The position numbers and the translations under genes were made by a program. The notes below the pieces were generated by a model. The model saw only the letters and a program-made list of their open reading frames with translations. It was not told the origin of the DNA and searched no databases. Of a stretch of DNA of 64,000 nucleotides, positions 30,256 to 42,109 are shown piece by piece. The stretch comes from Prorocentrum cordatum. Taxonomy: Eukaryota; Sar; Dinophyceae; Prorocentrales; Prorocentraceae. Location of the stretch: positions 55,001 through 119,000 of the forward strand of contig CAUYUJ010018481.1 of assembly GCA_963575745.1 (NCBI GenBank), read 5' to 3'. Position 1 is the stretch's first letter; the number at the start of each line of letters is the position of its first letter.

Positions 30256-30345
30256 TCGCCTTGGAGCTGGAATCGGTTGGGAGCCGGAGTCGGGGAGACG
30301 AGCGCCGGAGTCGGGAAGTTGCAGGTTGGAATTACAAAACCTTGC
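30256..30345 (+). repeat. GGAGTCGGGGAGACG repeat, copy 1
   Basis: GGAGCTGGAATCGG, TTGGGAGCCGGAGTCGG and GGAGACGAGCGCCGGAGTCG, a degenerate ~24-bp repeat that follows the ATTCATCCGG array here, at 34850-35205 and at 41108-41270. Confidence 0.85.
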
Positions 30346-30389
30346 GAACGGAGGATAAGAAATGGGAATTGGAAATAAGAAAGAGGGCC

Positions 30390-31245
30390 ACAACATGATC
30401 GACCCACGAACCCGGAAAGGAATATAGAAATGTCACGCATGGCAACGTTTTCAAAGACACCTAATTGGGTGACGGGCAAATGCAATGCTGACTGTACCGA
30501 TCTTGATGTACCCTGCCGAGGGCTGTGCTGTGCTGCACCGTGCTGAACTGCGACGTCCCATGGCGCGACTGTGCTCTATAGCCTCGTGGATCGAGTCTTC
30601 CTTTGCATCCGAGTCCTGACCGAACTGATCTGGATCTTAAGCTCGAGCTGCCCGAACACATAGTAGCTGCCCCAAAGCTAATTCACAAGGGGACATGCCA
30701 GGAAGACGAGCCGCGAAACGTCCCAAGGGACGCGCCAGGCGACGGGCCAGGGGACGGGCCATGGGGTCGCACCGCGGGACGTGCCAAGGGGACGCGCTAC
30801 GGAACGTGCCAATGGATGTGCCACGGGATGTGCCAGGGGACGCACCACGCGACGTGCCAGGGGGACTCGCCAAAGGACGCCCCACGGAACGTGCCAAGGA
30901 ACGTGCCAAGTTGCAATGCTGAGTGTATCGACCTTGATGTACCGTGCCGAAATCAGTGCTGTGCTGCGCCGTGCTGAATTGCGATGTGCCATGCCGCGAT
31001 TGTGCTCTGTAGCGTTGTGGATCGAGTCCTCCTTTGCATCCGAGTCCTGACCGAACTGATCTGGATTTTAAGCTCGAGCTGCCTGAACACATAGTAACTG
31101 CCCCCCAGCTAATTGACAAGGGGACATGCCAGGAGGACGCGCCGCGAAACGTCTCAAGGGACGCGCCAAGCGACGTGCCAGGGGACGTGCCATAGGGACG
31201 CACCGCGGGACGTGCCAAAGGGACGCGCTACGGCATGTGCTGGGG
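30390..31245 (+). repeat. Composite repeat: GATCGACCC leader, F modules and GACGTGCCA arrays
   Basis: Order: ATGATCGACCCACGAACCC and the following ~90 bp; F module (TGTACCCTGCCGAGGGCTGT, then CTGACCGAACTGATCTGGAT and CTTAAGCTCGAGCTGCC); an array of ~20-bp GGGACGTGCCAAGGGACG units; a second F module; a second GACGTGCCA array. It is a diverged relative of the duplicated segments at 32670 and 37022. Confidence 0.88.
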
Positions 31246-32030
31246 ACAAGCGTTTCGCTCGAGACATCCTGTCAAAATCCTCATGCTAGACATCCGCCTG
31301 AGCGACCTGGACACATGAGAACAAATGTTTCGCTCAACACGTCCTCAACACATTCTCATGCTAGACATCCGCTTGGGCGAACTGGACACGTGAAAACATG
31401 TGGTTCGCTCGAGACATCCTCAACGCATCTTTATGTGAGACGTCCGCCTGGGTGACCTGGGCACGTGAAAACACGCGTTTCGCTCGAGGCGTTTTCAACA
31501 GCTCCTCATTCTAGACTTCCGCCTGGGCGACCTGTACACGTGAAAGCAAGCGTCTCGCTCGAGACATCTTCAACACATCTTCATGTTAGACATCCGCGTG
31601 AGCGACCTGGACACGTGAAAACAAGCGTATCTCTCGAGACATTTTCAACACATCCGCATGCCAGGCATCCGCGTGGGCAACCTGGACACGTGCAAACAAG
31701 CATCTCGATCGAGCCTTCCTCAACACATCCTCATGCTAGACATCCGCCTGGGCGAGGAGGACGCGTGAAACCAAGCGTCTCGCTCGAGACATCCTCAACA
31801 AATCCTGGCGCTAGACCTCTGCCTGGGCAACCTGGAGGCGTGAAACCAAGCGTCTCGCTCGAGACATTCTCAAGACCTGGGACCGCGAAACAAGCATTTC
31901 ACTTGAGAGATCGTTTGAATTCTGGTCCCCAGGAGAGGACAATCTATAGCACAAAACAGGTGTTTCGCTCGAGACATCATCTAATTCTGAAAACACGCGT
32001 TTCGCTCGAGACATCCTCAAACATAATTCC
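31240..32030 (+). repeat. Array of GTTTCGCTCGAGACATCCTC units
   Basis: About thirteen units of 50-65 bp: AAACAAGCGTTTCGCTCGAG, ACATCCTCAACACATCCTC, ATGCTAGACATCCGCCTGGG, CGACCTGGACACGTG. The CGTTTCGCT..CATCCTC part also occurs inside element I. Confidence 0.9.
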
Positions 32031-32145
32031 GCCGGCCCTAGGCGACCTTGTTATTTATCGCAAATCATTCCGCCGGCCCTACAGCCGTCGAAACCGGCGG
32101 TAAACCAACTAAAAGAGAACCCTGGGTCCACGCCCTTTCTGGGAA
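32022..32145 (+). repeat. Element I, copy 1
   Basis: ATTCCGCCGGCCCTA, TTATTTATCGCAAATC, again TTCCGCCGGCCCTAC, GTAAACCAACTAAAAGAGAA, CCCTGGGTCCACGCCC and TTTC(T/C)GGGAAAA. Further copies: 34025, 36895, 39825, 39967, 40990 (plus) and 42690, 43858, 45909 (minus). Confidence 0.88.
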
Positions 32146-32149
32146 AAAA

Positions 32150-32669
32150 CTCCATTTTGAACGACGGGAGCACAGCGCCGATCCGAGAAGGAGGCCCACG
32201 CTGCAGCGGGAGCACCATTGTGAAACGCCGGAAACTATCGGATTGCACAACAAAGCTCCGCGGTCTTTAAGCCAGCTCTACTGTCTACTGCTCCAGTCCC
32301 AGGGTGCGCGCGACGGCTCGCCTATTGCAAGTTGGCTTGAACGCTGCTCCTGGTTTTTGACTGGTCTCTCTTTCTTCGCTCCTCCTCCTTCTACTCCTCT
32401 CCTTCCCTGTCCTCCTCCCTCCTCCTCCTTCTTCACTTGCGGACCATACTTCGTGACATGTTAGTTGCGTGTTGCCGCTCGTTGCCGTCACTTTGGCTGT
32501 ACTGGCCGATCCTCGATTTGAGGCCTTTGATGTTGGCGTTGACCCTGTAGGGTAATCCACAGGTTCCGCCGCAACCGCTACTTGTGCCTGGTGTGGTTAG
32601 GCTGTGAAGACAAGCGCTTAGGCGGACAGGAATCGTTTTTTCCCCGATGCGTCTGGACTGTAACATCAA
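32150..32669. other. Spacer with CTGCAGCGGGAGCACC module
   Basis: 32150-32255 (CATTTTGAACGACGGGAGC, CGCTGCAGCGGGAGCACC, AATCGGATTGC-like) recurs at 41288-41395. The rest is unique, with CTCCTCC at 32380-32440. No gene seen. Confidence 0.6.
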
Positions 32670-34006
32670 AACATGATCGACCCACGAACCCGGAAAGGAA
32701 TGTAGAACTGTAACACATGGCAGCGTTTTCAAAGACACCTGATTGGGTGACGGGCAAATGCAATACTGAAGGTATCGATCTTGATGTACCCTGCCGAGGG
32801 CTTTGCTGTGCTGCGCCGTGCCGAATTGCGATGTGCCATGGCGCGACTGTGCTCTATAGCCTCGTGGATCGAGTCCTCCTTGGCATCCGAGTCCTGACCG
32901 AACTGATCTGGATCTTAAGCTCGAGCTGCCTGAACACATAGTAGCTGCCCCAGAGCTAATGGACAGGGGAACATGCCAGGAGGACGCGCCGCGAAACGTC
33001 CCAAGGGATGCGCCAGGCGACGTGCCAGGGGACGTGCCATGGGGTCGCACCGCGGGACGTGCCAAGGGGACGCGCTACGGAACGTGCCAATGGATGTGCC
33101 ACGGGATGTGCCAGGGGACGCGCCACGCGACGTGCCAGGGGGACTCGCCAAAGGACGCCCCACGGAACGTGCCAAGGAACGTGCCAAATTGCAATGCTGA
33201 GTGTATCGACCTTGATGTACCGTGCCGAAATCAGTGCTGTGCTGCGCCGTGCTGAATTGCGATGTGCCATGGCGCGATTGTGCTCTATAGCCTCGTGGAT
33301 CGAGTCCTCCTTTGCATCCGAGTCCTGACCGAACTGATCTGGATCTTAAGCTCGAGCTGCCTGAACACATAGTAGCTGCCCCAGAGCTAATGGACAGGGG
33401 AACATGCCAGGAGGACGCGACGCAGAACGTCTCAAGGGACGCGCCAAGCGACGTGCCAAGGGACGTGCCATGGGGACGCACCGCGGGACGTGCCAAGGGG
33501 ACGCGCTACGGAACGTGCTGGGGACAAGCGTTTCGCTCGAGACATCCAGTCAAAATCATCTGAATTCCTACGCGCGGGACGCTGCACGCGCGAGACATCC
33601 TCGGAATTCCTGCGAGCGGGACGTGAAAACAAGCATTTCGCCTGAGACATCCTTTGAATTCTGGCCCCCCACGAGGCCACCGCTCGAGACATCCTCCAAT
33701 TTTGCAAAACCAGCGTTTCGCTCGAGACATCCTCAACAAATTATGAAAAACAAGCGTTTCGCTCGAGACATCCTGTCAAAATCCCAAGAAATCCAAATAC
33801 CCGCGCGCGGGACGCGGCACGCGCAAGACATCCTTGGAATTCCTGCGCGAGGGGCGCTTTTGCGTGTCACGGTCGGCTCTGCAAAACCAGCGTGTCGCTC
33901 GAGACATCCTCAACAAATTCTGAAACCAAGCGTTTCGCTCGAGACATCCCCAACTATGCAAAACCAGCGTCTCGCTCGAGACATCCTCAACAAATTCTGA
34001 AAAACA
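32670..34006 (+). repeat. 1,337-bp duplicated segment, copy 1
   Basis: Matches 37022-38358 at a constant offset of 4,352 from end to end, with scattered base changes and no net indel. Contains, in order, the GATCGACCC leader, two F modules, two GACGTGCCA arrays and a GTTTCGCTCGAGACATCC array. No gene. Confidence 0.93.
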
Positions 34007-34024
34007 AGCGTTTCGCTCGAGACA

Positions 34025-34165
34025 TCCTCACAAATAATTCCGCCGGCCCTACTCCCGCACGTAATTTATCGCAGAATAATTTCGCCGGCCCTACAACCGT
34101 CGGAACCGGAGGGTAAACCATCTAAAAGAGAACCCTGGGCTCGAGCCCTTTCCGGGAAAAACGTA
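34025..34165 (+). repeat. Element I, copy 2
   Basis: AATAATTCCGCCGGCCC, ACGTAATTTATCGCAG, TTTCGCCGGCCCTAC, TAAACCATCTAAAAGAGAAC and CCTTTCCGGGAAAA. Confidence 0.88.
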
Positions 34166-34364
34166 AAACAACAGTTGTTGACAGCCTCCGTGTAAAATAC
34201 ACTTCGCGGGGTGGGAGATCGATCTTACGCAAAACTTTGATGGAGGAAAGAAATAGCACCCATATTGCTTGATTGTGGAGGGATGAAAAAGGAGGAAGGA
34301 CAACCAGAAAAATAATAGGAGGAGGATGTATGGGGAACAGAACGGATTCACCGATGTTCCATCC

Positions 34365-34850
34365 GAACTTAATTTCATCCGTTTAAATTCATCCGTGTAA
34401 TTTCATCCGTCAATCCGTGCGGTTTAAATTCATCCGGCTTAAATTCATCCGGTGTAAATTCGCCCGGGTCCATCCGGTTTGAATTTCCCCAACCTTTAAA
34501 TTCATCAAATGTTAATCCGTCCTGTTGAAATTCATATGGTTATAATTCTGTCTGCGTGAAACCGTGTCGCTTACGTTGTCTATTTGGTTCATTCCGTTTA
34601 TAAGCTCGTCCAATTTAGATTCATCCGGTGGAAATTCATCCAATTTTAATTCATCAACTTAAACTCATCCGGTCTTAATTCGCCTGGTTTGAAAAATTAA
34701 TTCGCCCGGATAAAATCCATCCGGTTCTAACTCGCCCAATTAAAATTCATCCGGCTTGAATTCGCCCGGATTAAATTCATCCGGTTATATTTTCGTCCGT
34801 TTAAAATTCAGCCGGTTTTAAATCGCCCGGTTTGAATTCATCCCGTTTTA
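34365..34850 (+). repeat. TTTAAATTCATCCGG minisatellite, array 2
   Basis: Same unit as at 29650, more diverged, with GTCTAT and CGCCCGG variants. Confidence 0.9.
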
Positions 34851-35205
34851 ATTGGAGTCGGGAGCGCGGGAGCTGGAGTCGGAATGACGGGCGCTGGATT
34901 CTGAAAGTTGGCAGCCGGAAACGGGAAACTGAGAGACGGAGCCAGAGAGACGGGCGTCGGAGTCGGAAAATTGGGAGCTGAAATCGGGGAGATGGGAATT
35001 GGGATCGGAAAGGTGGGTGTCGGAGTCGGAAAATTAGTTTGGAGATTGAGTCGGAGAATTCGGTACCAGAGTTGGAGAGATGGGAACTGGAATCGGTTGG
35101 GAGCCGGAATTGGGGAGATGGGCGTCGGAGTTGGAAAATTGGAAGTTGGATTCGGAGAGATGGGAGCTGGGGTCGGAAAATTGGGTGTCGGAGTCGAAAC
35201 ATGAT
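34850..35205 (+). repeat. GGAGTCGGAAAATTGGGAG repeat, longest array
   Basis: About fourteen ~24-bp units: GGAGTCGGAAAATTGGGAGC, TGGAATCGGGGAGATGGG. The inverted counterpart is at 42110-42300. Confidence 0.9.
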
Positions 35206-36420
35206 CGACCCACGACCCCAGTGCCGACGGCTCTGCTGTGCCGCGCCGTGCTGAATTGCAATGCGGCATGCCGCGATTGTGCTATATAGCGTTGTGGATC
35301 GAGTCCTTCTTTGCATCCGAGTCCTGACCGAACTGATCTGGATCTTAAGCTTGAGCTGCCTCAGCACATGGTAGCTGCTCCAGAGTTCTTGACAGGGGGA
35401 CATGCCAGGAGGACGCGCCGCGGAACGTCCCAAGGGACGCGCCAGGCGACGTGCCAGGGGACGTGCAATGGGCACGCACCGCGGGACGTGCCAAAGGGAC
35501 GCGCTACGGAACGTGCCAAGAAACGTGCCAAGTTGCAATGCTGAATGTATCGATCTTGATGTACCGTGCCGACGGCTGTGCTGTGCTGCGCCGTGCTGAA
35601 TTGCGATGTGCCATGCCGCGATTGTGCTCTATAGCGTTGTGGATCGAGTCCTCCTTTGCATCCGAGTCCTGACCGAACTGATCTGGATCTTAAGCTCGAG
35701 CTGCCTCAGCAGATGGTAGCTGCTCCAGAGCTAATTGACAGGGGGATAGGCTAGGAGGACGCGCCGCGGAACGTCCCAATGGACGCGCCAAACGACTGGC
35801 CAAGGGACGTGCCATGGGGACGCACCGCGGGACCTGCCAAAAGGACGCGCTACGGAACGTGCCAGTGGACGTGCCACGGGACGTGCCAGGGGACGCGCCG
35901 CGCGACGTGCCAGGGTGACTCGCCACGGGACGCGACACGGAACGTGCCAAATTGCAATGCTGAGTGCATCGATCTTGATGTACCGTGCCGAAGGCTGTGC
36001 TGTGCTGCGCCGTGCTGAATTGCGATGTGCCATGCCGCGATTGTGCTCTATTCAACGTTGTGGATCGAGTCCTCCCTGGCATCCGAATCCTGACCGAACT
36101 GATCTGGATCTTAAGCTCGAGCTGCCAGAGCAGATGGTAGCTGCCCCAAAGCTAATCGACAGGGGGACATGCCAGGAGGACGCGCCGCGGAACGTCCCAA
36201 GGGACGCGCCAGGCGACGTGCCAGGGGACGTGCCATGGGCACGCACCGCGGGACGTGCCAAAGGGACGCGCTACGGAACGTGCAAATGGACGTGCACCGC
36301 GCGACGTGCCAGGGGGACTCGCCACGGGACGCTCCGCGGAACGTGCCAGGCAACATGCCAGGCTGCAATGCCAAGGGTATGGATATTGATGTACCGTGCC
36401 GAGGGCTGTGCTGCGCCTGG
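35206..36420 (+). repeat. Three further F modules with GACGTGCCA arrays
   Basis: F modules start near 35215, 35535 and 35955, each followed by a GGGACGTGCCAAGGGACGCG array of 100-200 bp. The third ends in a truncated F piece (TGTACCGTGCCGAGGGCTGT) at about 36390 joined directly to the next array. Confidence 0.9.
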
Positions 36421-36772
36421 GCGACCTGGACACGTGAAAACACGCGGTCCGCTCAAGACGTTCTCAGCACATCCTCATGCTAGACATCCGCCTGTGCAAC
36501 CTGGACACGTGCAAACAAGCGTCTCGATCGAGACTTCCTCGACACATCCTCATGCTAGACATCCGCCTGAGCGACCTGGACACGTGAAAACAAGCCTCTG
36601 GTTCGAGACATCCTCAACAAATCCTCATGCTAGACATCTGTCTGGGCAACCTGGAGGCGTGAAACCAAGCGTCTCGCTCGAGACATCCTCAAGACCTGGG
36701 CACGTGAAAACAAGCATTTCACTTGAGAGATCCTCTGAATTCAGGTCCCCAGGAGAGGACAATCTATGTATA

Positions 36773-36821
<49 letters not shown>

Positions 36822-36900
36822 CACACAACAAGCGTTTCGCTCGAGACATCCTCAACAAATTCTGAAAAACAAGCGTTTCGCTAGGGACATCCTGAAATTT
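36415..36900 (+). repeat. GTTTCGCTCGAGACATCC array with (TA)n
   Basis: Eight or so units as at 31240, interrupted by TATATATATATA at 36763-36822. Confidence 0.9.
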
Positions 36901-37023
36901 TAATTCGCCGGCCCTCTTCCCACTCGACATTTATCGCAAAAGAAATCCGCCGACCCTCTTCCCGTCAGACCCGGGGGTAAACCCACTAAAAGAGAACCCT
37001 GGGCCTAAGCCCTTTCCGGGAAA
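36895..37023 (+). repeat. Element I, copy 3
   Basis: TTTTAATTCGCCGGCCCTC, TTTATCGCAAAAGAAATCC and CACTAAAAGAGAACCCTGGG then CCCTTTCCGGGAAA. It abuts duplicated segment copy 2. Confidence 0.88.
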
Positions 37024-38358
37024 CATGATCGACCCACGAACCCGGAAAGGAATATAGAACTGTAACACATGGCAGCGTTTTCAAAGACACCTGATTGGGT
37101 GACGGGCAAATGCAATGCTGAGTGTATCGATCTTGATGTACCGTGCCGAGGGCTGTGCTGTGCTGCGCCGTGCTGAATTGCGATGTGCCATGGCGCGACT
37201 GTGCTCTATAGCCTCGTGGATCGAGTCCTCCTTTGCATCCGAGTCCTGACCGAACTGATCTGGATCTTAAGCTCGAGCTGCCTGAACACATAGTAGCTGC
37301 CCCAGAGCTAATGGACAGGGGAACATGCCAGGAGGACGCGCCGCGAAACGTCCCAAGGGATGCGCCAGGCGACGTGCCAGGGGACGTGCCATGGGGTCGC
37401 ACCGCGGGACGTGCCAAGGGGACGCGCTACGGAACGTGCCAATGGATGTGCCACGGGATGTGCCAGGGGACGCGCCACGCGACGTGCCAGGGGGACTCGC
37501 CAAAGGACGCCCCACGGAACGTGCCAAGGAACGTGCCAAGTTGCAATGCTGAGTGTATCGACCTTGATGTACCGTGCCGAAATCAGTGCTGTGCTGCGCC
37601 GTGCTGAATTGCGATGTGCCATGGCGCGATTGTGCTCTATAGCCTCGTGGATCGAGTCCTCCTTTGCATCCGAGTCCTGACCGAACTGATCTGGATCTTA
37701 AGCTCGAGCTGCCTGAACACATAGTAGCTGCCCCAGAGCTAATGGACAGGGGAACATGCCAGGAGGACGCGACGCAGAACGTCTCAAGGGACGCGCCAAG
37801 CGACGTGCCAAGGGACGTGCCATGGGGACGCACCGCGGGACGTGCCAAGGGGACGCGCTACGGAACGTGCTGGGGACAAGCGTTTCGCTCGAGACATCCT
37901 GTCAAAATCATCTGAATTCCTACGCGCGGGACGCTGCACGCGCGAGACATCCTCGGAATTCCTGCGAGCGGGACGTGATAACAAGCATTTCGCCTGAGAC
38001 ATCCTTTGAATTCTGGCCCCCCACAAGGCCACCGCTCGAGACATCCTCCAATTTTGCAAAACCAGCGTTTCGCTCGAGACATCCTCTTTAAATTATGAAA
38101 AACAAGCGTTTCGCTCGAGACATCCTGTCAAAATCCAAAGAAATCGAAATACCCGCGCGCGGGACGCGGCGCGCGCGAGACATCCTCAGAATTCCTGCGC
38201 GAGGGGCGCTTTTCCGTGTCGCGGTCGGCTCTGCAAAACCAGCGTGTCGCTCGAGACATCCTCAACAAATTCTGAAACCAAGCGTTTCGCTCGAGACATC
38301 CCCAACTCTGCAAAACCAGCGTCTCGCTCGAGACATCCTCAACAAATTCTGAAAAACA
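37022..38358 (+). repeat. 1,337-bp duplicated segment, copy 2
   Basis: Partner of 32670-34006 with identical length and order. Visible differences include a three-base change near 38085 (CTTT for CAAC) and single substitutions. The right end breaks inside CTGAAAAACA, where the two copies diverge into different repeats. Confidence 0.93.
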
Positions 38359-38424
38359 TGATGGACCCACGAACCCGGAAAGGGATATAGACATGTGCAG
38401 CATGGTCACGTTTTCACGATATCC

Positions 38425-38608
38425 AACTGGGCGACACCTCACGAAACATCCCACGAGACACCCCGCGAAACATCCCAGGAGACACCTCACGAAACAACCC
38501 ACGAGACACCTCACGAAACATTCCACGAGACACCCCGTGAAACATTCCACGAGACACCCCACGAACAGGCAACCACTCAACCAGACACCCCACGAAACAT
38601 TCCACGGG
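38425..38608 (+). repeat. 24-bp repeat CACGAAACATCCCACGAGACACC
   Basis: Seven units alternate CACGAAACATCCCACGAGAC and ACCCCGCGAAACATTCC forms. Confidence 0.9.
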
Positions 38609-38609
38609 G

Positions 38610-39546
38610 GTGCGACTGGGTGTGGTCGTGCTGGGGTGTGGTCGTGCTGGAGTATGGTCGTGTTGGGGTGTGGTCGTGCTGGGGTGTGGTCGTGCTGGGG
38701 TGTGGTCGTGCTGGGGGTGGTCGTGCTGGGGGGGTCGTGCTGGGGGGTGGTCGTGCTGGGGCGTGGTCGTGCTGGGGCGTGGTCGTGCTGGGGCGTGGTC
38801 GTGCTGGGGTGTGGTCGTGCTGGGGTGTGGTCGTGCTGTGAGGTCGTGCTGGGGTGTGGTCGTGCTGGGGTGGTCTTGGGGGTCGTGCTGGGGTGTGGTC
38901 GTGCTGGGGTGTGGTCGTGCTGGGGTGCGTGGTGCGTGTGGTCGTGCTGGGGTGGGGTCGTGCTGGGGTGTGGTCGTGCTGGGGTGTGGGTCGTGCTGGG
39001 GGGGGTCGTGCTGGGGTGTGGTCGTGCTGGGGTGTGGTCTGGGGTGTGGTCGTGCTGGGGTGTGGTCGTGCTGGGGCGTGGTCGTGCTGGGGTGGGGTCG
39101 TGCTGGGGTGGGGTCGTGCTGGGGTGTGGTCGTGCTGGGGTGGTCCGCACCCTGTGATTTATCGATCGGGTCGTGCTGGGGTGTGGTCGTGCTGGTGGGG
39201 GTGTGGTCGTGCTGGGGTGTGGTCGTGCTGGGGTGTGGTCGTGCTGGGGGGTGGTCGTGCTGGGGTGTGGTCGTGCTGGGGCGTGGTCGTGCTGGGGCGT
39301 GGTCGTGCTGGGGCGTGGTCGTGCTGGGTGTGGTCGTGCTGTGGTGAGGTCGTGCTGGGGTGTGGTCGTGCTGGGGTGTGGTCTTGCTGGGGTAGGGTCG
39401 TGCTGGGGTCGGGTCGTGCTGGGGTGTGGTCGTGCTGGGGTATGGTCGTGCTGGGGTGGGGTCGTGCTGGGGTGGGGTCGTGCTGGGGTCTGGTCGTGCT
39501 GGGGTGTGGTCGTGCTGGGGTATGGTCGTGCTAGGGTGGGGTCGTG
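38610..39546 (+). repeat. 16-bp repeat GTGGTCGTGCTGGGGT, more than 50 copies
   Basis: Nearly pure GTGGTCGTGCTGGGGT with GTGGGGT, GCGTG and TATG variants. One interruption at 39142-39170 carries CCGCACCCTGTGATTTATCG, a piece of element I. As 16 is one more than 15, each frame cycles through all three phases, so long open frames on both strands (up to 537 codons) are artefacts. Confidence 0.95.
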
Positions 39547-40110
39547 CATTTCGCTCGAGACATCCTGCCAAAATTCCAGGAAATCGTACAAAAACAAAGG
39601 AATTAGTCGAGACATCATCGAAATTCCTTCGCGCGGGGCGCTTTTCCGCGTCGCGGTCGGCTCTGCAAAACAAGCGTTTCGCTCGAGACATCCTCGGCAA
39701 ACTCTGCGGAGCAAGCGTTTCGCTCGAGACATCCTCAACACACGAAAAAGTGGCCCGCACCCTGTGATTTATCGATCGGGATTTCAAAAACAAGCGTTTC
39801 GCTCGAGACATCCTCAAATTTTAATTCGCCGGCCTCCTTCGACCTCGTTATTTATCAGGGAAAAAATTCGCCGGCCTCCTTCAAGTTGGCACCGGGGGAC
39901 AGGTTTACCCACTAAAAGAGAACCCTGGGCCCCCGCCCTTTCCGGGAACAAGCGTTTCGCTCGAGACATCCTCAAAAATAATTTCGCCGGCCCTCTTCCC
40001 GCACGTAATTTATCGCAGAATAATTTCGCCGGCCCACCTCCCGTCGAAACCGGGGGGTAAACCAACTAAAAGAAAACCCTGGGCCTACGCCCTTTCCGGG
40101 AACATGCCAG
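39547..40110 (+). repeat. GTTTCGCTCGAGACATCC units with element I copies 4 and 5
   Basis: Units at 39547-39750, then CCGCACCCTGTGATTTATCG at about 39755, element I at 39825-39945, one unit, then element I at 39967-40100. Confidence 0.88.
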
Positions 40111-40800
40111 GAGGACGCGCCGCGAAACGTCCCCAGGGACGCGCCAGGCGACGTGCCAAGGGACGTGCCATGGGGTCGCACCGTAGGCCGTGCCAAGGGG
40201 ACGCGCTACGGGACATCCTCAAAATTCCTGCGCGCGGGACGTGGCACGCGCGAGACATCTTCCGAATTCCTGCGAGCGGGACGTGAAAACAAGCATTTCG
40301 CCTGAGACATCCTCTGAATTCTGGCCCCCCACGAGGCCCCCGCTCGAGACATCCCCAAGTTTGCAGAAACCAGCGTTTCGCTCGAGACATCCTCAACAAA
40401 TTATGAAAAACAAGCGTTTCGCTCGAGACATCCGGTCAAAATTCTAAGAAATCCTGACAAAACAAACGAATTAGTCGAGACATCCTCGAAATTCCTGCGC
40501 GCGGGACGCGGCCCGCGCGAGACATCCTTGGAATTCCCGCGAGCGGGACACGAAAACAAGCATTTCGCCTGAGACATCCTCTGAATTCTGGCCCCCCGCT
40601 CGAGACATCTCCAAATTTTGCGGAAACCAGCGTTTCGCTCGAGACATCCTCCACAAACTATGTAAAATAAGCGTTTCGCTCGAGACATCCTGCCAAAGTT
40701 CTAAGAAATCCTGACAAAACAAGCGAATTAGTCGAGACATCCTCGAAATTCCTGCGCGCGGGACGCGGCACGCGCGAGACATCCTCGGAATTCCTGCGCG
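40104..40800 (+). repeat. Short GACGTGCCA block and GTTTCGCTCGAGACATCC array
   Basis: 40104-40215 is the GACGTGCC array; 40216-40800 alternates CGCGCGGGACG(T/C)GGCACGCG and TTTCGCTCGAGACATCC units, the order seen at the end of the duplicated segments. Confidence 0.88.
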
Positions 40801-41105
40801 CGGGGCGCTTTTCCGAGTCGCGGTCGGGGCTCCAGACCCCGTTATTTTTCGAGGATTCTGCGAAAAACGCTCCGCACCCTCTTTTTTACGAGGGAAAGCG
40901 GGGGTCTGCGGACCCCGTTATTTATCGAGGATCCGAGATGGGGGGCGAACTTTCCTCGAGCGGGCACGCACAAAACGCACTTTTTCTAAAAAAATCAGCA
41001 CTTTACCTCGTTATTTATCGCAAATAATTTCGCCGGCGCTTGACCCGTCAGATCCGGGGGTAAACGGCTAAAAGAGAACCCTGGGCCCGCGCCCTTTCCG
41101 GGAAA
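40800..41105 (+). repeat. GACCCCGTTATTTATCGAGG repeat and element I copy 6
   Basis: GACCCCGTTATTTTTCGAGG and GACCCCGTTATTTATCGAGG lie near 40846 and 40911. Element I spans 41010-41105. Confidence 0.8.
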
Positions 41106-41400
41106 AAATATGAGGAGACTGAGTCGGAGAGTTGGGAACTTGAGTCGGAGAGATGGGAGCTGGAATCGGGTAAGAGCCGGAGTCGAGGAGACGAGCGCCA
41201 GTCGGAAAGTTCGGGGTTGGAGTCAGAAAATTGTGAGCGGAGGATGGCAAAATGGGAATTGGAAATAATAGGGGGGACCACAATAAGCGCCATTTTGAAC
41301 GACGGGAGCACAACGCCGATCCGAGAAAGAGGCCTACACTGTAGCGGGAACGCCATTTTGAAACGCAGAAAATAATCGGATTGCGCAACAAAGCGTAAAA
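41105..41400 (+). repeat. GGAGTCGG repeat and CGGGAACGCCATTTTG module
   Basis: 41108-41270 is the ~24-bp GGAGTCGG repeat. 41285-41395 matches 32150-32255. Confidence 0.85.
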
Positions 41401-41624
41401 CAACAAATGTTGACATCTTCCGTGTAAAACACAATTTGCGGGGTGGGGGATCTTCCGCAAAACTTCGGTGGGGGAAGGAGAATAGCACCCTTGGTTTGAC
41501 TGTGGAAGGAGGAAAGGGAGGAGGAACAACCAGAAAAGGAAGATAAAGGGGATAAGAGGGAGCAGAGCGAACACAAAGGCCAAATGTCTCTTGGCTGCCT
41601 TTCGGCGTCACTTTGAATTTTGTC
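41400..41624. other. Spacer shared with 34150-34340
   Basis: AAAACAACAAATGTTGACA, ATACAC/ACACAATTTGCGGGG, GCAAAACTT(C/T)G(G/A)TG and GGAGGAACAACCAGAAAA resemble 34166-34330. No gene. Confidence 0.6.
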
Positions 41625-42025
41625 CTCCAGTTTCGGTTCGTCCGGTGTTCACTCGCCCGGGTTAAGTTCATTTTGTTTTACTTCGCGCGTGCATCGCCTA
41701 TGCGTCGCGCGTGCGTCGGCGATGCGTCGGCGATTCGTTGCGATTTCCCGACCCCATCAGCTAGAACCCCATGTTGGATGACCAGAATTGACAACAACAC
41801 TCGTGTATTTCAGGCGGCTGAAGTGTCTGACCTGAAGAGCCCCGAGAACATCGGTTCAAGTTTGACATTAAAGCACCCCCGCACACCATGCATCCCTGGA
41901 CCCCTGGGAAGATCCTGGAAATTAGAATAAACAGAAAGCTCTTCAAGTCCTGAATTTAAACCGGGCGAATTAAAACCAGGTGAAAATAAACCGGCAAATT
42001 AAAACCGGATGAATTCAAATAGGTG
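41625..42025. repeat. Strand-switch centre: ATTCATCCGG arrays in opposite orientation
   Basis: 41625-41690 has TTCGTCCGG/TTCGCCCGG on the plus strand; 41945-42015 has CCGGGCGAATTAAAACC and CCGGATGAATTC, the reverse complement. The ~250-bp spacer holds CGGCGATGCGTCGGCGATTC and unique sequence. Confidence 0.8.
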
Positions 42026-42109
42026 CGCGTGACAAGCGTTTTAAGCAATTGCGTTGCTCAATATTGTTTTCGTTTTCTTTGGTCAAGTGGTTGTTGCGAT
42101 TTACAAATT

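Noticed and set aside
30480-30700. F module as a tRNA- or snRNA-derived SINE
   Set aside because: No A/B box pair, clover-leaf or poly(A) end could be identified; copies are embedded in tandem arrays instead of flanked by target duplications.
38128-39817. 537- and 467-codon frames over the GTGGTCGTGCTGGGGT array
   Set aside because: A 16-bp unit without stop codons keeps every frame open; HPSTTTPQHD-type repeats are artefacts.
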